Counted from the stretch's first letter, positions 31,908 through 41,365 are shown. The stretch: 64,000 bases of DNA from Microbacterium sp. HD4P20 (GCF_019449275.2 NZ_JAHZQZ020000012.1:548752-612751); one strand, 5' to 3'. Notes: generated from the sequence alone by a model not told the origin. Numbers and translations are program-made.

Positions 31908-32942
31908 ATGCAACACCCCGAAGATCGTGCCGCGGCCGAGAACCCGGTTCCGCCCGAAGCCGCGGAGCTCCACGGTCCGGTCGGACCTGTCGATGCGAGC
32001 GTCGTCCCGCGGTTCGCGGGCATCGCGACCTTCGCCCGTCTCCCGAGACTCGACGAGGTTGAGCGGGCGGATGTCGCGATCGCCGGGGTGCCGTTCGACA
32101 GCGGCGTCAGTTACAGGCCCGGAGCACGCTTCGGCCCGGCGCACGTGCGCGAGGCGTCCCGTTTGCTGCGGCCCTACAACCCCGCGCAGGACGTCTTCCC
32201 CTTCGGCACCCAACAGGTCGCAGACGCCGGGGATATCGTGGCCAATCCGTTCGACATCGCCACGGCGGTCTCCGAAATCGAAGCGGGCGCACGGCAACTC
32301 CGCGACCGAGCCGACCGGCTCGTCGTGATCGGTGGTGACCACACCATCGCGCTGCCGCTGCTTCGCGCGGTACACGCGGAGCACGGACCTGTCGCGGTGC
32401 TGCACTTCGACGCCCACCTCGACACGTGGGACACCTACTTCGGCGCGCCGACCACTCACGGCACGCCTTTCCGCCGCGCGTCGGAGGAGGGACTCATCGA
32501 CCTCACAGCGAGCATGCACGTCGGCATCCGCGGCCCGCTCTACGCCAAGAGCGACCTCGAAGACGACGCGCGGCTGGGCTTCGCGATCGTCACGAGCGAG
32601 TTCATCGAAGAGCACGGGATACCTGCGGCGATCGCGCGCATCCGCGCCCGCGTCGGCGACAGGCCGCTGTACGTCTCGATCGACATCGACGTGCTCGATC
32701 CCGCGCATGCCCCAGGCACCGGAACCCCCGAGGCCGGCGGTCTCACGAGTCGTGAACTGCTCCGGATGCTGCGGTCCCTGGTGGATCTGCGCATCGTCGG
32801 AGCCGACGTGGTCGAGGTGTCGCCCGCGTACGACCACGCCCAGCTCACCGCGGTGGCGGCCAGCCATGTCGTGTACGAGCTGCTGAGCGCGATGGCGCCG
32901 CGGTCGGAGGCATCCGTTCCGACGTCGAAGGAGAAACCATGA
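31908..32942 (+). CDS. Ureohydrolase family enzyme (agmatinase/guanidino-acid hydrolase)
   Basis: 344-aa binuclear Mn hydrolase that removes urea from a guanidino compound. All metal ligands are visible: His in [19 protein letters not shown] in [14 protein letters not shown], and Asp-x-Asp in [24 protein letters not shown]. The N-terminal region has the family pattern [30 protein letters not shown] at 31908 is preceded by AAAGG 9 bases upstream. It heads an operon with an NTF2-like gene (4-bp overlap), an NCS1 permease and a cyclase-family hydrolase, divergent from an XRE-cupin regulator. The true substrate (agmatine, guanidinobutyrate or another guanidine) is undetermined. Confidence 0.9.
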   Translation: MQHPEDRAAAENPVPPEAAELHGPVGPVDASVVPRFAGIATFARLPRLDEVERADVAIAGVPFDSGVSYRPGARFGPAHVREASRLLRPYNPAQDVFPFGTQQVADAGDIVANPFDIATAVSEIEAGARQLRDRADRLVVIGGDHTIALPLLRAVHAEHGPVAVLHFDAHLDTWDTYFGAPTTHGTPFRRASEEGLIDLTASMHVGIRGPLYAKSDLEDDARLGFAIVTSEFIEEHGIPAAIARIRARVGDRPLYVSIDIDVLDPAHAPGTGTPEAGGLTSRELLRMLRSLVDLRIVGADVVEVSPAYDHAQLTAVAASHVVYELLSAMAPRSEASVPTSKEKP

Positions 32943-33331
32943 CAACACCAGAGCCGGCCGCCGTCGAGGCTGCGGCATCCGCGATCGTCGACGCGTTCGC
33001 CGCTACCGACGCCGAGCGCTACTTCGCGGCGTTCGCGCCCGACGCGACGTTCGTGTTTCACCCCGAACCGCGTCGCCTCGAGGATCGCGCCGAATACGAG
33101 CGCGTGTGGGCGGAGTGGGTCGCGAGCGGCTGGCGGGTGACGTCGTGCCGGTCGAGCGATGCGCGCGTGCAGGTGTTCGACGGCGGCGCGGTCTTCACGC
33201 ACACCGTCGACACGTCCGTCGAGACCGCGGACGGCGCCGAGTCGTACCGCGAGCGCGAAACCATCGTGTTCGCGACAGACCGGGACCGCCTGGTCGCCAT
33301 CCACGAGCACCTCTCACCCTTCGCCGGCTGA
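32939..33331 (+). CDS. NTF2-like (SnoaL/DUF4440) protein of the ureohydrolase operon
   Basis: 130-aa NTF2-fold protein: long N-terminal helix ([21 protein letters not shown]), [23 protein letters not shown], and strands [20 protein letters not shown] and [14 protein letters not shown]. The conserved-looking His and Asp residues could form a small catalytic or binding pocket. The ATG overlaps the ureohydrolase stop (ATGA), so it is co-translated and probably acts on the same pathway, for example as an isomerase or hydrolase helper. No specific reaction can be claimed. Confidence 0.82.
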   Translation: MTTPEPAAVEAAASAIVDAFAATDAERYFAAFAPDATFVFHPEPRRLEDRAEYERVWAEWVASGWRVTSCRSSDARVQVFDGGAVFTHTVDTSVETADGAESYRERETIVFATDRDRLVAIHEHLSPFAG

Positions 33332-33418
33332 CCAACTCAGTCGCTCGTCGAATGTCCCATCCGGTGGCCGTTCGGCTACCCGAACAACCGAATCCCCGAA
33401 CCTCGAAGGAGCCCGAAG

Positions 33419-34810
33419 ATGTCGCTCTACACTCGCCTCGAACACCGGCTCGAGGCCCAATCCGATGACGCCGGCCCCGTCCGCGGCACGTACTCGACCG
33501 GCCGCCTCTTCATGATCTGGCTCGCAGCCAACCTGGTCGTCACCACGCTTCTGACCGGAACGCTGTTCATTCCCGACGTGCCGTACGGTCTGGTGCTGCT
33601 GTTGATCGTGGGGGGCACCGTCGCCGGTGCTGCCGTGCTCGTCGCCGTCGGCACGATCGGACGGCGCACGGGTCTGCCGACGATGGCGCTGACGCGAGGA
33701 CCGTTCGGCACGCGCGGGAGCCTGCTGCCCGTCGCGGCGAACGTGATCATCCTCATGGGGTGGAGTTGGGTGCAGGCGATGCTCGCCGGCATCGCGCTGG
33801 ACTACATCGTGATGACCTTCACGGGGTTCTCTAGCCCGGTGATCTTCGCGGTGCTGTGCCAGACGATCGTGGTGATCCTCGCGATCTTCGGTCACGCCGG
33901 CGTCGCACGGGTCGAGCCTTGGTTCGCCGTGGTGATTCTCGCGATCGCCGCGTACATCTTCGTCATGGCGTTCATGTCGTTCGGCCCCGCCGAGTTCGGA
34001 GCGATCGAAGCGCCGACCGAGCCGTTCTATTCGCCGGGGCTGGTGTTCGATGTGGTCCTCGCGACCGCCATCTCGTGGACGGTGCTCGCCGCCGACTTCA
34101 ATCGCTTCGCGGGCAGCACGCGGGCGAGCATCGTCGGCTCGGGCGTCGGTTACACGCTGTCGACAGTGACGTCGATGTCGCTCGGTGCGACCGCGATGGC
34201 GTACGTGATCCTGAGCGGCGGCGAGGCCATTCCGTTCGACCCGGTGACCATCATCGCGCCGTTCGGCTGGGTGTTCGGCGTCGCGATCTTCCTGTCGGTG
34301 ATGGCGACCAACACGATGGTGGTCTACGGCATGGTCACGACCGTGGTCAACGCCGTGCCCGGGGCGCGCCTGAAGTTCCTCCCGACGGCGCTCGTGCTGG
34401 GCGTCATCTCGATCATCGGGTCGACGTTCTTCGGTCTGCTTGCGCAGTTCACGACGTTCCTGGTGACGATCGGCGCGCTGTTCGCCCCGATCTTCGCGAT
34501 CATGATCGTCGACTACTACGTGATCAAGCGCAGCACGTACGACCGTGACATCCTGCGGCCGACCGGTGGCCGCTACTGGTACACCGGCGGCATCAACTGG
34601 CTCGCGATCGGTGCGTGGGTGATCGGCGCGGTACTCGCGTACGTGTGGGCGTACGTGTGGCCGCTGCCGTTCGGGTCGACCGCGCCCGCGTTCATCGTGA
34701 CATTCGTGGTGTACCTGCTGGTGTCGTGGCCTTCGCGTTCGAAGGGCCGGATCACCCGTGTAGGCAACTTGTCAGACGAGACTGATGCCTCGGCCACCGC
34801 GAAGGCATGA
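33419..34810 (+). CDS. NCS1 family permease (purine-cytosine permease-like)
   Basis: 463-aa transporter with about twelve helices. Family features: the N-terminal FMIWLAANLVVTTLLTG, RTGLPTMALTRGPFGTRGSLLP (NCS1 signature area), NVIILMGWSWVQAML, WTVLAADFNRFA and VDYYVIKRSTYD near the C-terminus. NCS1 proteins import cytosine, uracil, allantoin, hydantoin, thiamine precursors and similar. The ATG follows GAAGGAG. Position between the ureohydrolase and the cyclase suggests it brings in the substrate of this catabolic operon. Confidence 0.9.
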   Translation: MSLYTRLEHRLEAQSDDAGPVRGTYSTGRLFMIWLAANLVVTTLLTGTLFIPDVPYGLVLLLIVGGTVAGAAVLVAVGTIGRRTGLPTMALTRGPFGTRGSLLPVAANVIILMGWSWVQAMLAGIALDYIVMTFTGFSSPVIFAVLCQTIVVILAIFGHAGVARVEPWFAVVILAIAAYIFVMAFMSFGPAEFGAIEAPTEPFYSPGLVFDVVLATAISWTVLAADFNRFAGSTRASIVGSGVGYTLSTVTSMSLGATAMAYVILSGGEAIPFDPVTIIAPFGWVFGVAIFLSVMATNTMVVYGMVTTVVNAVPGARLKFLPTALVLGVISIIGSTFFGLLAQFTTFLVTIGALFAPIFAIMIVDYYVIKRSTYDRDILRPTGGRYWYTGGINWLAIGAWVIGAVLAYVWAYVWPLPFGSTAPAFIVTFVVYLLVSWPSRSKGRITRVGNLSDETDASATAKA

Positions 34811-34817
34811 TCAGAGG

Positions 34818-35471
34818 ATGCTGCGCGATCTGAGCCACCCCGTCCGCGACGGCATGATGGTCTACCCGGGCGACCCCGGGGTGTCCATCGGCCCGGCGCT
34901 CACGCTGGCGTCCGACGGGGTCGCGGTGGCGCGGCTCGACATGGGCTCGCACACCGGCACCCACGTCGACGCGCCGGCGCACACCGTGCCGGGCGGTCGC
35001 ACATTGGCCGACGTGTCACTGGACGAACTGGTGGGCGACGCGATCGTGCTGCGCGTGCCGGGCGCGGCCGAGGGTCAGCCATACGGGTGGGACGACCTCG
35101 TGGTCGAGGGTGGAATACCGGCGTCGCTGCCGCCGATCGTGATCATCGACACTCGCTGGGCCCAGTGGTTCGGCGACGGGCGTGCCCTGCGGCACCCTTC
35201 GCTGGATGCGGCGGCGGCGCGAGAGCTGATGCGGCGAGGGATGCGGGTGCTCGGCGTGGATACGCTGAGCCCTGACCCGACGGGTGCCTCGGACGGAGCG
35301 TTCCCCGTGCACGAGGTGGTGCTGGGCGGCGATGGCCTGATCGTCGAGAACGTGCGCGGATTGGAGGACCTGCCGTCGCGCGTGCGGGTGGGGTTCTTCC
35401 CGCTGCGGCTCGACGGGGATGGGGCGCCGGTGCGAGGAGTGGCGTTCCTCGACGCCCACGCCTCAGCCTGA
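34818..35471 (+). CDS. Cyclase family metal hydrolase (kynurenine formamidase/isatin hydrolase-like)
   Basis: 217-aa member of the family with the motif HxGTHxDxPxH: here SHTGTHVDAPAHTVPGG (about residues 46-62), preceded by LSHPVRDGMMVYPGDPG. The family hydrolyses cyclic or formyl amides (N-formylkynurenine, isatin). The C-terminal segment GVDTLSPDPTGASDGAFPVHEVVL supplies the second metal-site side. ATG at 34818 follows AGAGG and is 7 bases after the permease stop. In an operon with a ureohydrolase and an NCS1 permease, it may open a ring or amide intermediate. Confidence 0.88.
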   Translation: MLRDLSHPVRDGMMVYPGDPGVSIGPALTLASDGVAVARLDMGSHTGTHVDAPAHTVPGGRTLADVSLDELVGDAIVLRVPGAAEGQPYGWDDLVVEGGIPASLPPIVIIDTRWAQWFGDGRALRHPSLDAAAARELMRRGMRVLGVDTLSPDPTGASDGAFPVHEVVLGGDGLIVENVRGLEDLPSRVRVGFFPLRLDGDGAPVRGVAFLDAHASA

Positions 35472-35568
35472 CAGCACCGACGGCGTCGCGGACCGCGACG
35501 CCGAGCGGGGAGCAGACAGACACGACTGACGCCGGTGTCAACCGGGTGACCGCGGCGTCTGATCTCCA

Positions 35569-35574
35569 TACCCT
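35569..35574 (+). promoter_or_regulatory. Leaderless -10 box for the histidine phosphatase gene
   Basis: TACCCT lies 6 bases before ATG 35581 and the intervening GAGGGG may double as a weak SD. It marks the start of a new two-gene transcript. Confidence 0.5.
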
Positions 35575-35580
35575 GAGGGG

Positions 35581-36306
35581 ATGGCGGTCAAGGAACTGTG
35601 GTTGGTGCGGCACGGAGAGAGCGTCGGCAACGTCGCCGCGACGAGAGCCGAGATCGAAGGACTCGAGGTCATTCCTCTCGACGCGCGCGATGCCGACGTT
35701 CCGCTCTCCGACACCGGCCGCGAGCAGTCGGCGGCGCTCGGCGAGTGGCTGTCAGACCGGCGGGCGACGATCGACGCGTACTGGGCGTCACCGTATCTGC
35801 GTGCGCGCGAGACGTTGACGCTCGCCCTCGATGCTTCCGGCGGCGAGACGACGGTGCTCGTGGACGAGCGTCTGCGCGACCGCGAGCTCGGCATCCTGGA
35901 TCTGCTCACACGGGCGGGTGTCGCACGCCGTCATCCCGACGAGATGGCGCGACGCAAGCACCTCGGCAAGTTCTATCACCGGCCGCCCGGCGGAGAATCG
36001 TGGGCCGATGTGGCACTGCGGCTGCGGTCCTTCCTGCGTGACGCGCTCGGCGGCCCGGGCGAGAGCGTGATGATGGTCGCCCACGACGCGGTGGTGATGC
36101 TGCTGCTGTACGTGCTCCTGCCGCTTCGCGAAGAGGAGCTGCTGGCGTTCGCTGGGGACCACACCGTGCTCAACGCATCGGTCACTCACCTCGTGCGAGG
36201 GGACGCCGGCTGGGAGCTCGTCGAGTTCTCCGGCGTGGCACACCTCCAGCGCGAAGGCGCCGACGTCACCGCTCACCCGGGGAGTCCCGATGTCGAGCCG
36301 GCCTGA
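35581..36306 (+). CDS. Histidine phosphatase family protein (phosphoglycerate mutase-like)
   Basis: 241-aa phosphatase with the catalytic RHG motif in LWLVRHGESVGN (residues 6-17), WASPYLRARETLTLA, and the second catalytic His in VMMVAHDAVVMLLLY. The Glu of the active site is in DERLRDRELGILD. It acts on small phosphorylated molecules of unknown identity. It is likely leaderless and overlaps the next gene (nnrD) by 17 bases, so both are in one operon. Confidence 0.88.
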   Translation: MAVKELWLVRHGESVGNVAATRAEIEGLEVIPLDARDADVPLSDTGREQSAALGEWLSDRRATIDAYWASPYLRARETLTLALDASGGETTVLVDERLRDRELGILDLLTRAGVARRHPDEMARRKHLGKFYHRPPGGESWADVALRLRSFLRDALGGPGESVMMVAHDAVVMLLLYVLLPLREEELLAFAGDHTVLNASVTHLVRGDAGWELVEFSGVAHLQREGADVTAHPGSPDVEPA

Positions 36307-37129
36307 GCGCGTCACCGAGTCGCTGCTGCGCGGCTGGGGTCTGCCCGATCCCGGCGACTCCAAGAAGTCGCGCGGAGATCTCGTCGTGGTCGGCGGCTCG
36401 CGCGCGTCGCCCGGCGCAGTTCTGCTGGCCGGCGAAGCCGCGCTCCGCGTCGGCGCCGGACGAGTGGCGCTCGCCGTGCCGCAGTCGATCGATGCCCACG
36501 TCGGTATCGCGTTGCCCGAGGCAGGGATCGTCGCCCTCCCCGATGACGCCGACGACCCGCTCGAGGGCGAGCTGGCCGAGCGGATCGCATCGGCGGATGC
36601 CGTGCTCCTGGGCCCTGGATTCTCCGATGCCGCCGAGACTCGCGCCACGCTGCTCGCCGTGGCCGCGGTGGGTCCCCAGCTCCTCGTCCTCGATGCGTTC
36701 GCCCTCGGAATCCTCGGCGACGTCGATCGCAGCGCTCTTCCGGGGTCGCTCGTGCTGAATCCGAACAAGGAGGAGGCCGGCATCCTGCTGGGGCGCGACC
36801 TCGACGACGATGAGAGCGACGTGCGCGAGATCGCGCGCCGTTTCGATGCGGTGGTGAACTGCTACGGGATGGTCGCCGGTCCGGGCGAGCACACATGGCG
36901 CGTCGACGAGGGCGACGCCGGCCTGGCGACGTCCGGAAGCGGAGATGTGCTCGCCGGCGCGATCGCCGGGTTCGCCGCTCGCGGAGTCGAGCCGGCTCAG
37001 GCGGCGGTATGGGGTGCGTGGGCGCACGGGCGCGCGGGACGGCTGCTGGGCGCGCGCCTCGGCCTGGGATTCCTTGCGCGAGAGTTGGCGCGGGAGCTGC
37101 CACTCGCCGTGCGCGACGTCGGGGTCTGA
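36290..37129 (+). CDS. nnrD: ADP-dependent NAD(P)H-hydrate dehydratase
   Basis: 279-aa ribokinase-fold repair enzyme that dehydrates damaged NAD(P)H hydrate using ADP. The family motifs are GDLVVVGGSRASPGAVLLAGEAALRVGAGRV (in pieces), LLGPGFS, a NPNKEEAGILLG loop where other members have TPHPGE, and the anion-hole motif ATSGSGDVLAGAIAG with the catalytic Asp. The YjeF epimerase half is absent, as usual for the NnrD-only form; the epimerase gene is not in this window. ATG at 36290 lies inside the end of the phosphatase gene. Confidence 0.9.
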   Translation: MSSRPERVTESLLRGWGLPDPGDSKKSRGDLVVVGGSRASPGAVLLAGEAALRVGAGRVALAVPQSIDAHVGIALPEAGIVALPDDADDPLEGELAERIASADAVLLGPGFSDAAETRATLLAVAAVGPQLLVLDAFALGILGDVDRSALPGSLVLNPNKEEAGILLGRDLDDDESDVREIARRFDAVVNCYGMVAGPGEHTWRVDEGDAGLATSGSGDVLAGAIAGFAARGVEPAQAAVWGAWAHGRAGRLLGARLGLGFLARELARELPLAVRDVGV

Positions 37130-37270
37130 CGACGACGGATGCCGGGGCCGGTGCCGGTGTCGGTCGGCTCAGGCTTGCTCGCCGCTGGGTGCGATGGCGG
37201 TAGCGCACCGGTGCGACGTGCTCGTCTTCGATCGGAAATGCCGGCAGGGGCGGACGCGTTGGTCACTCGT

Positions 37271-38299
37271 ATGCGATCGATCGTCTACTCACGCGCCGGC
37301 AGCTCTTCCGTTCTCTCCCTCGCGGAGCGTGAGCCCGCGCATCCCGGTCCGGGGGAGGTGCGCGTGAGGGTCGCCGTCTCCGGCGTCAACCCGACGGACT
37401 GGAAGGCACGTGCAGGAAGCGGCACCGCCCTGGCGTTCGATGAGATCGTGCCGAACCAGGACGGCGCAGGCGTCGTGGATGCCGTCGGCGAGGGCGTCAG
37501 CGACCTCGCGGTCGGCGACCGCGTATGGCTGTACCTCGCCCAGCATCAGAGGCCGACGGGAACCGCGCAGGAGTACACGGTGGTTCCTGCCGAGCGAGCC
37601 GTGAAGCTGCCCGAGGGGATCCCCTTCGACGTCGCCGCGAGTCTGGGCGTGCCGGCGATGACGGCTCACCGGGCGCTCACGGTGCACGAGTTCGGGCCCG
37701 GGCGGCTGTCACGCGGGTCGCTGGACGGACGCGTCGTGCTGGTCGCAGGGGGAGCGGGCGCCGTGGGGCACGCCGCGATCCAGCTCGCGGTCTGGGCCGG
37801 CGCGACCGTCGTCGCGACGATCTCGAGCGACGAGAAGGCAGCGCTCGCACGAGCCGCGGGCGCGCACCACATCGTGAACTACCGCGATGCCGATGCCGCA
37901 GACCAGATCGCCGCGCTCGCGCCCGGCGGCGTGGACCACATCGTCGAGGTGTCGATCGCGAAGAACGCCGCACTCGACGGGCAGGTCGTCGCCAATCACG
38001 GCTCGATCGCCTACTACGCAACCGAGGGTGGCGAGGTGGCCGCCATTCCGGTGTTGCCCACGTTCGCGAAGAACGTGCGGATCCAGGGCCTGCTGCTCTA
38101 CACGGTCGGAGACGCGGCCTTGTCAGCCGCCGCCGAGGACATCACCGCTGCTCTGCGCGACGGTGCGCTTCCGGTCGGCGAGCAGGCCGGGCTCCCGCTG
38201 TCGTGGTTCCCGCTGGAGCAGACGGGGGCGGCCCACGACGCAGTCCAGAACGGGGCCGTCGGCAAGGTGCTCATCGATGTCTCGGGCGACAACCGCTGA
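37271..38299 (+). CDS. NADPH:quinone reductase-like, zinc-independent medium-chain dehydrogenase
   Basis: 342-aa MDR-family oxidoreductase lacking zinc ligands. Features: VAVSGVNPTDWKARAG, NQDGAGVVDAVGEGV, LGVPAMTAHRAL and the NADPH-binding VLVAGGAGAVGHAAIQLA, then FAKNVRIQGLLLYTV and a GAVGKVLIDV end. It may reduce quinones or enones. ATG at 37271 is used; there is no SD and no clean -10. A short hairpin follows the stop. The pseudogene at 24.7 kb is the C-terminal tail of a relative. Confidence 0.88.
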   Translation: MRSIVYSRAGSSSVLSLAEREPAHPGPGEVRVRVAVSGVNPTDWKARAGSGTALAFDEIVPNQDGAGVVDAVGEGVSDLAVGDRVWLYLAQHQRPTGTAQEYTVVPAERAVKLPEGIPFDVAASLGVPAMTAHRALTVHEFGPGRLSRGSLDGRVVLVAGGAGAVGHAAIQLAVWAGATVVATISSDEKAALARAAGAHHIVNYRDADAADQIAALAPGGVDHIVEVSIAKNAALDGQVVANHGSIAYYATEGGEVAAIPVLPTFAKNVRIQGLLLYTVGDAALSAAAEDITAALRDGALPVGEQAGLPLSWFPLEQTGAAHDAVQNGAVGKVLIDVSGDNR

Positions 38300-38308
38300 G
38301 AAGGGTGT

Positions 38309-38325
38309 CGCTCGCGCTGCGAGCG
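38309..38325. terminator. Small hairpin between convergent genes, possible bidirectional terminator
   Basis: CGCTCGC and GCGAGCG arms (7 bp) enclose a GCT loop, halfway between the stops at 38299 and 38343. There is no T-run on either side, so its termination strength is uncertain. Confidence 0.4.
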
Positions 38326-38342
38326 CCGGCTCGCTGCGCTGA

Positions 38343-39539
38343 TCAGCTCAGGGCGCTGACGTCCAGCGTGAACCGGTGCGCACGCAGGCGCTCCGCCAGC
38401 GATGGACCCATCGCGACCATCGGGGTCAGCACGCCGGCGCGGTCGGGGAGCTCGTCGAACGCGAGACTCAGTGCCGACTCGGCGAGCATGACGCCGGTCC
38501 CGCCGTAACCCGGGTCGAACGGAGCCGCGATCCGCGTGCGCACCGGCTGACCCTCCACGGGGTAGACGTCGACGTCGAGCACGAAGCGGCCGTGTTCGAT
38601 CGCCTTGTCGCTCGGCCCGGTGCCCGGGGCCGGCAGAACGAGGTCGAGGAGCGCCCGAGTCGGCGGGAAGGCGAACCCGGCGACCAGGGCGGCGGTCCCA
38701 GCGTTGAGCGCTCCCGCCCGTGCGAACCCGGCGAACCCGCTGCCGGTCGTCACGACCTCGCGGTACCGCATCAGCTCGCCGTAGCGCCAGCCGGTCAGGT
38801 AGTTGCTGCGCTGCACGATCTGCTGGTTGTACGCGCCCATGACGAACGGCGCCTGCCACGCACCCCGCTCCTTGCCCCAGCCGCTGCCGCCGTGGCCCGG
38901 AAGGCGCACCGACGGTCCCGGCGTGAGGGCGTAGGGGTTTCGGATGACACGGCGGGCCGAGGCATCCGTCTTCGCCTCTTTCATCTGCTGGCGCAGGGAG
39001 TCGATGGTCCCACCGCTGACGCCGCCGCGCAGCGACCGCACCCGCAGTGTCGCGGCGACGATCGGCACGCCGCCCGCAGCTTGGTGAGCCAGACCCAGGC
39101 CGAGGTCGGAGGGAATCGAGTCGAAGCCGCATGAATGGACGATCCTGGCGCCGCTCTTCTCGGCGTCGTCGTGATTGCGCTCGATGCTGCGCGCGACGAA
39201 GATGCTCTCGCCTGAGAGGTCGGCGTACGACGTGCCCGCGCGAGCGCACGCGGAGGCGACGCCCATGCCGTAGCGCAGATACGGGCCGACCGTCGTCGCG
39301 ACGACCGAGGTCGACGCCGCGAGGCGGGCGACCGCCGCGTCGTCGGCGGTGTCGATGTGGATGATCGGCCAATCGACGCCGAGGTCGCGCTTCACGTCCT
39401 GAAGGCGTACCGGGGAGCGACCGGCGATCGCGATCCGCGCGCCCTCGGGTGCGGACTGCGCCAGGTGCCGAGCCGTGAACCCGCCGACGAACCCGGATGC
39501 ACCCAGCAGGACGATGTCGTAGTCGCGGTTGGTGCTCAT
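38343..39539 (-). CDS. Saccharopine dehydrogenase-like NAD(P)-binding oxidoreductase (trans-acting enoyl reductase type)
   Basis: 398-aa protein with an N-terminal Rossmann domain (DIVLLGASGFVGGFTARHLA, residues 8-27) and VVATTVGPYLRYG, then the family segment AGTSYADLSGE and IVHSCGFDSIPSDLGL. The C-terminal half is more hydrophobic (ALVAGFAFPPTRALLDLVLP) and may touch membranes. Relatives include the mycobacterial trans-enoyl reductase Rv2953-like proteins and saccharopine-reductase homologues; the substrate here is unknown. Start ATG at 39537-39539; TACGCT lies 8 bases upstream on the minus strand, a near-leaderless layout. Confidence 0.85.
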   Translation of the reverse strand: MSTNRDYDIVLLGASGFVGGFTARHLAQSAPEGARIAIAGRSPVRLQDVKRDLGVDWPIIHIDTADDAAVARLAASTSVVATTVGPYLRYGMGVASACARAGTSYADLSGESIFVARSIERNHDDAEKSGARIVHSCGFDSIPSDLGLGLAHQAAGGVPIVAATLRVRSLRGGVSGGTIDSLRQQMKEAKTDASARRVIRNPYALTPGPSVRLPGHGGSGWGKERGAWQAPFVMGAYNQQIVQRSNYLTGWRYGELMRYREVVTTGSGFAGFARAGALNAGTAALVAGFAFPPTRALLDLVLPAPGTGPSDKAIEHGRFVLDVDVYPVEGQPVRTRIAAPFDPGYGGTGVMLAESALSLAFDELPDRAGVLTPMVAMGPSLAERLRAHRFTLDVSALS

Positions 39540-39623
39540 GTCGCGAAAGCGTACGTGCGGCGCCAGATCAGTGGCACCCGGTTGCGCGCGAGGTCCGGAT
39601 CGCCTAGCGGAGGGCGTCCGCGC

Positions 39624-40865
39624 TCAGCGCAACGCGTCGGCCTTCGCTTCCAGCACCCTCCGCTGCGCGGCGTTGGCCGTCAGACCGGCCGCCGTCAGCA
39701 GTTCGGAACGAGCCTCATCCACCCTGCCCAGCTGCGCGAGCAGTTCGCCGCGCACGCTCGGCACGAGGTGCGAACCCCGTAGTTCGCCGGATGCCTCGAG
39801 TGCATCGACCATCGGCAGGGCGTCGGCCGCGCCGTACGCCATCGACACCGCGACCGCGCGGTTCAGCTCGACGATTGGGCTGGGAGCGAGACGGCCGAGC
39901 ACCTCGTAGTGCAGCACGATGCGCTGCCAGTCGGTCTCTTCGACGCTCGGCGCCACCGCATGGCATTGCGCGATCGCGGCCTGCAGCGCGTACGAACCGC
40001 GCCCGATGCCGCGTGCCGCGGCTGCGGCATCCGCCTTCTTGAGCACTTCCACACCCCGCAGGATCTGGCCACGGTCCCACCGCGAACGGTCCTGGTCGGC
40101 GAGCAGCACCGGCTCGCCGGTCCGGGTCTCGCGCGCGGCGAAGCGGGAGCGCTGGAACTCCATGAGCGCGACCAGCGCGAGCGGCTCGGGCTCGCGCGGC
40201 AGGAGCCCCGCGACGATGCGGCCGAGGCGCAGGGCCTCGTCGGCGAGGTCGGGGCGAACCCACCGGTCGCCGCCGGTGGCCGCATAGCCTTCGGTGAATA
40301 CGAGGTACACCACGCCGAGTACGGCCGACAGCCGCGCCTTCCACTCTGCAGGGTCGGGTGTCTCGAACGGCACTCGCGCGGCCGCCAGCGACTTCTTGGC
40401 GCGGGTGATCCGTGCCTGCACGGTCGGGACCGTGGTCAGCAGCATCCGTGCGATCTCTTCCGTCGAGAGGCCCGCGACGACGCGCAGCGTCAGCGCGACC
40501 TGCGATTCGCGCGACAGCGCGGGGTGGCACGCGGTGAAGATCAGGCGCATCACGTCGTCATCGATCGGCTGCCACTCGTCGTCGGTGGCCTCGTCGAGCG
40601 TGTGCGCGATCGCCGCGTAGCGCTCGTCGAGCTTCTCGCGCCGCCGCCACGCATCGATCACACGGCGCTTTGCGACGGCGGTCAGCCACGCGCCGGGGTT
40701 CGACGGGATGCCGTCCCTCGGCCACGAGCCGAGGGCTTCGACCAACGCCTCCTGGGCGACATCCTCGGCGAGGCCGAGGTCGCCGGTCATCTTGGCGACG
40801 GATGCCACGATCCGAAGCCCTTCGATTCGCCAGACGGCCTCGACCGTGCGCCGGGTGTCGTTCAT
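39624..40865 (-). CDS. ECF RNA polymerase sigma factor of the ECF42 type (DUF6596, C-terminal TPR-like extension)
   Basis: 413-aa sigma factor, about twice the usual ECF length. Region 2 (AEDVAQEALVEALGSWPRDGIP, NPGAWLTAVAKRRVIDAWRR) and region 4 (LSRESQVALTLRVVAGLSTEEIARMLLTTVPTVQARITRAKKSL) occupy about residues 10-165. The extension (about 175-410) is the DUF6596 domain (AVLGVVYLVFTEGYAATGGD) followed by helical repeats with the hallmark PIVELNRAVAVSMAYG. ECF42 factors have no anti-sigma and sit beside a DGPF protein, exactly as here (25 bp upstream). The extension is thought to control activity. Confidence 0.93.
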   Translation of the reverse strand: MNDTRRTVEAVWRIEGLRIVASVAKMTGDLGLAEDVAQEALVEALGSWPRDGIPSNPGAWLTAVAKRRVIDAWRRREKLDERYAAIAHTLDEATDDEWQPIDDDVMRLIFTACHPALSRESQVALTLRVVAGLSTEEIARMLLTTVPTVQARITRAKKSLAAARVPFETPDPAEWKARLSAVLGVVYLVFTEGYAATGGDRWVRPDLADEALRLGRIVAGLLPREPEPLALVALMEFQRSRFAARETRTGEPVLLADQDRSRWDRGQILRGVEVLKKADAAAAARGIGRGSYALQAAIAQCHAVAPSVEETDWQRIVLHYEVLGRLAPSPIVELNRAVAVSMAYGAADALPMVDALEASGELRGSHLVPSVRGELLAQLGRVDEARSELLTAAGLTANAAQRRVLEAKADALR

Positions 40866-40890
40866 GATTCCTACGCGTCCCGGTCGAAGC

Positions 40891-41310
40891 TCACTCGGTG
40901 CCGAGTTCTGCTCGCCAGCCCTTCTCCTTCTCGAGGAACTCGTTGCCCTCGAAGCCCGCGAAGTCGGTCTCGTCGGTCACGCGGCGCACCTCGAGCTTGT
41001 TGCCCGCGGTGAGGGGCGCCCGCTTGGCCCATTCGAGCGCCTCTTCGGCCGTCGCGGTCTGGACGATCCAGAAGCCGTTGAACAATTCGTGAACCTCGCC
41101 GTAGGGGCCGTCGCTCACGATCGGCGTCTCGCCGGCGAAGTCGACGACGTAGCCGGCCTCCTGGGCCAGACCCTCGCCCGCGACGAGGACGCCGGCCTTG
41201 ATCATCGACTCGTTGTAGGCTCCCATCGCGTTGATAATGGCCTCGAAATCCATGTTCTCGTAGTCTTCAACGGCCTGCTGCGTCGCCCGCATGATCAGCA
41301 TGTGCTTCAT
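40891..41310 (-). CDS. YCII-related DGPF protein, partner of the ECF42 sigma factor
   Basis: 139-aa ferredoxin-like YCII/DGPF domain: MKHMLIMRATQQAVEDYENM, the motif SDGPYGEVHELFNGFWIV (variant of DGPF) at about residue 65, and the segment TAEEALEWAKRAPLT. The function is unknown; relatives are the standard targets of ECF42. ATG at 41308-41310 has AGGAG 7 bases upstream. It is first in the transcript and a good ECF42-type promoter lies 56 bases upstream of its start. Confidence 0.9.
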   Translation of the reverse strand: MKHMLIMRATQQAVEDYENMDFEAIINAMGAYNESMIKAGVLVAGEGLAQEAGYVVDFAGETPIVSDGPYGEVHELFNGFWIVQTATAEEALEWAKRAPLTAGNKLEVRRVTDETDFAGFEGNEFLEKEKGWRAELGTE

Positions 41311-41365
41311 TGCTCGCTCCTTGTTCGGTTCTCTCGGAAGGAACCGTTCGCTCCTTCTCACTATC

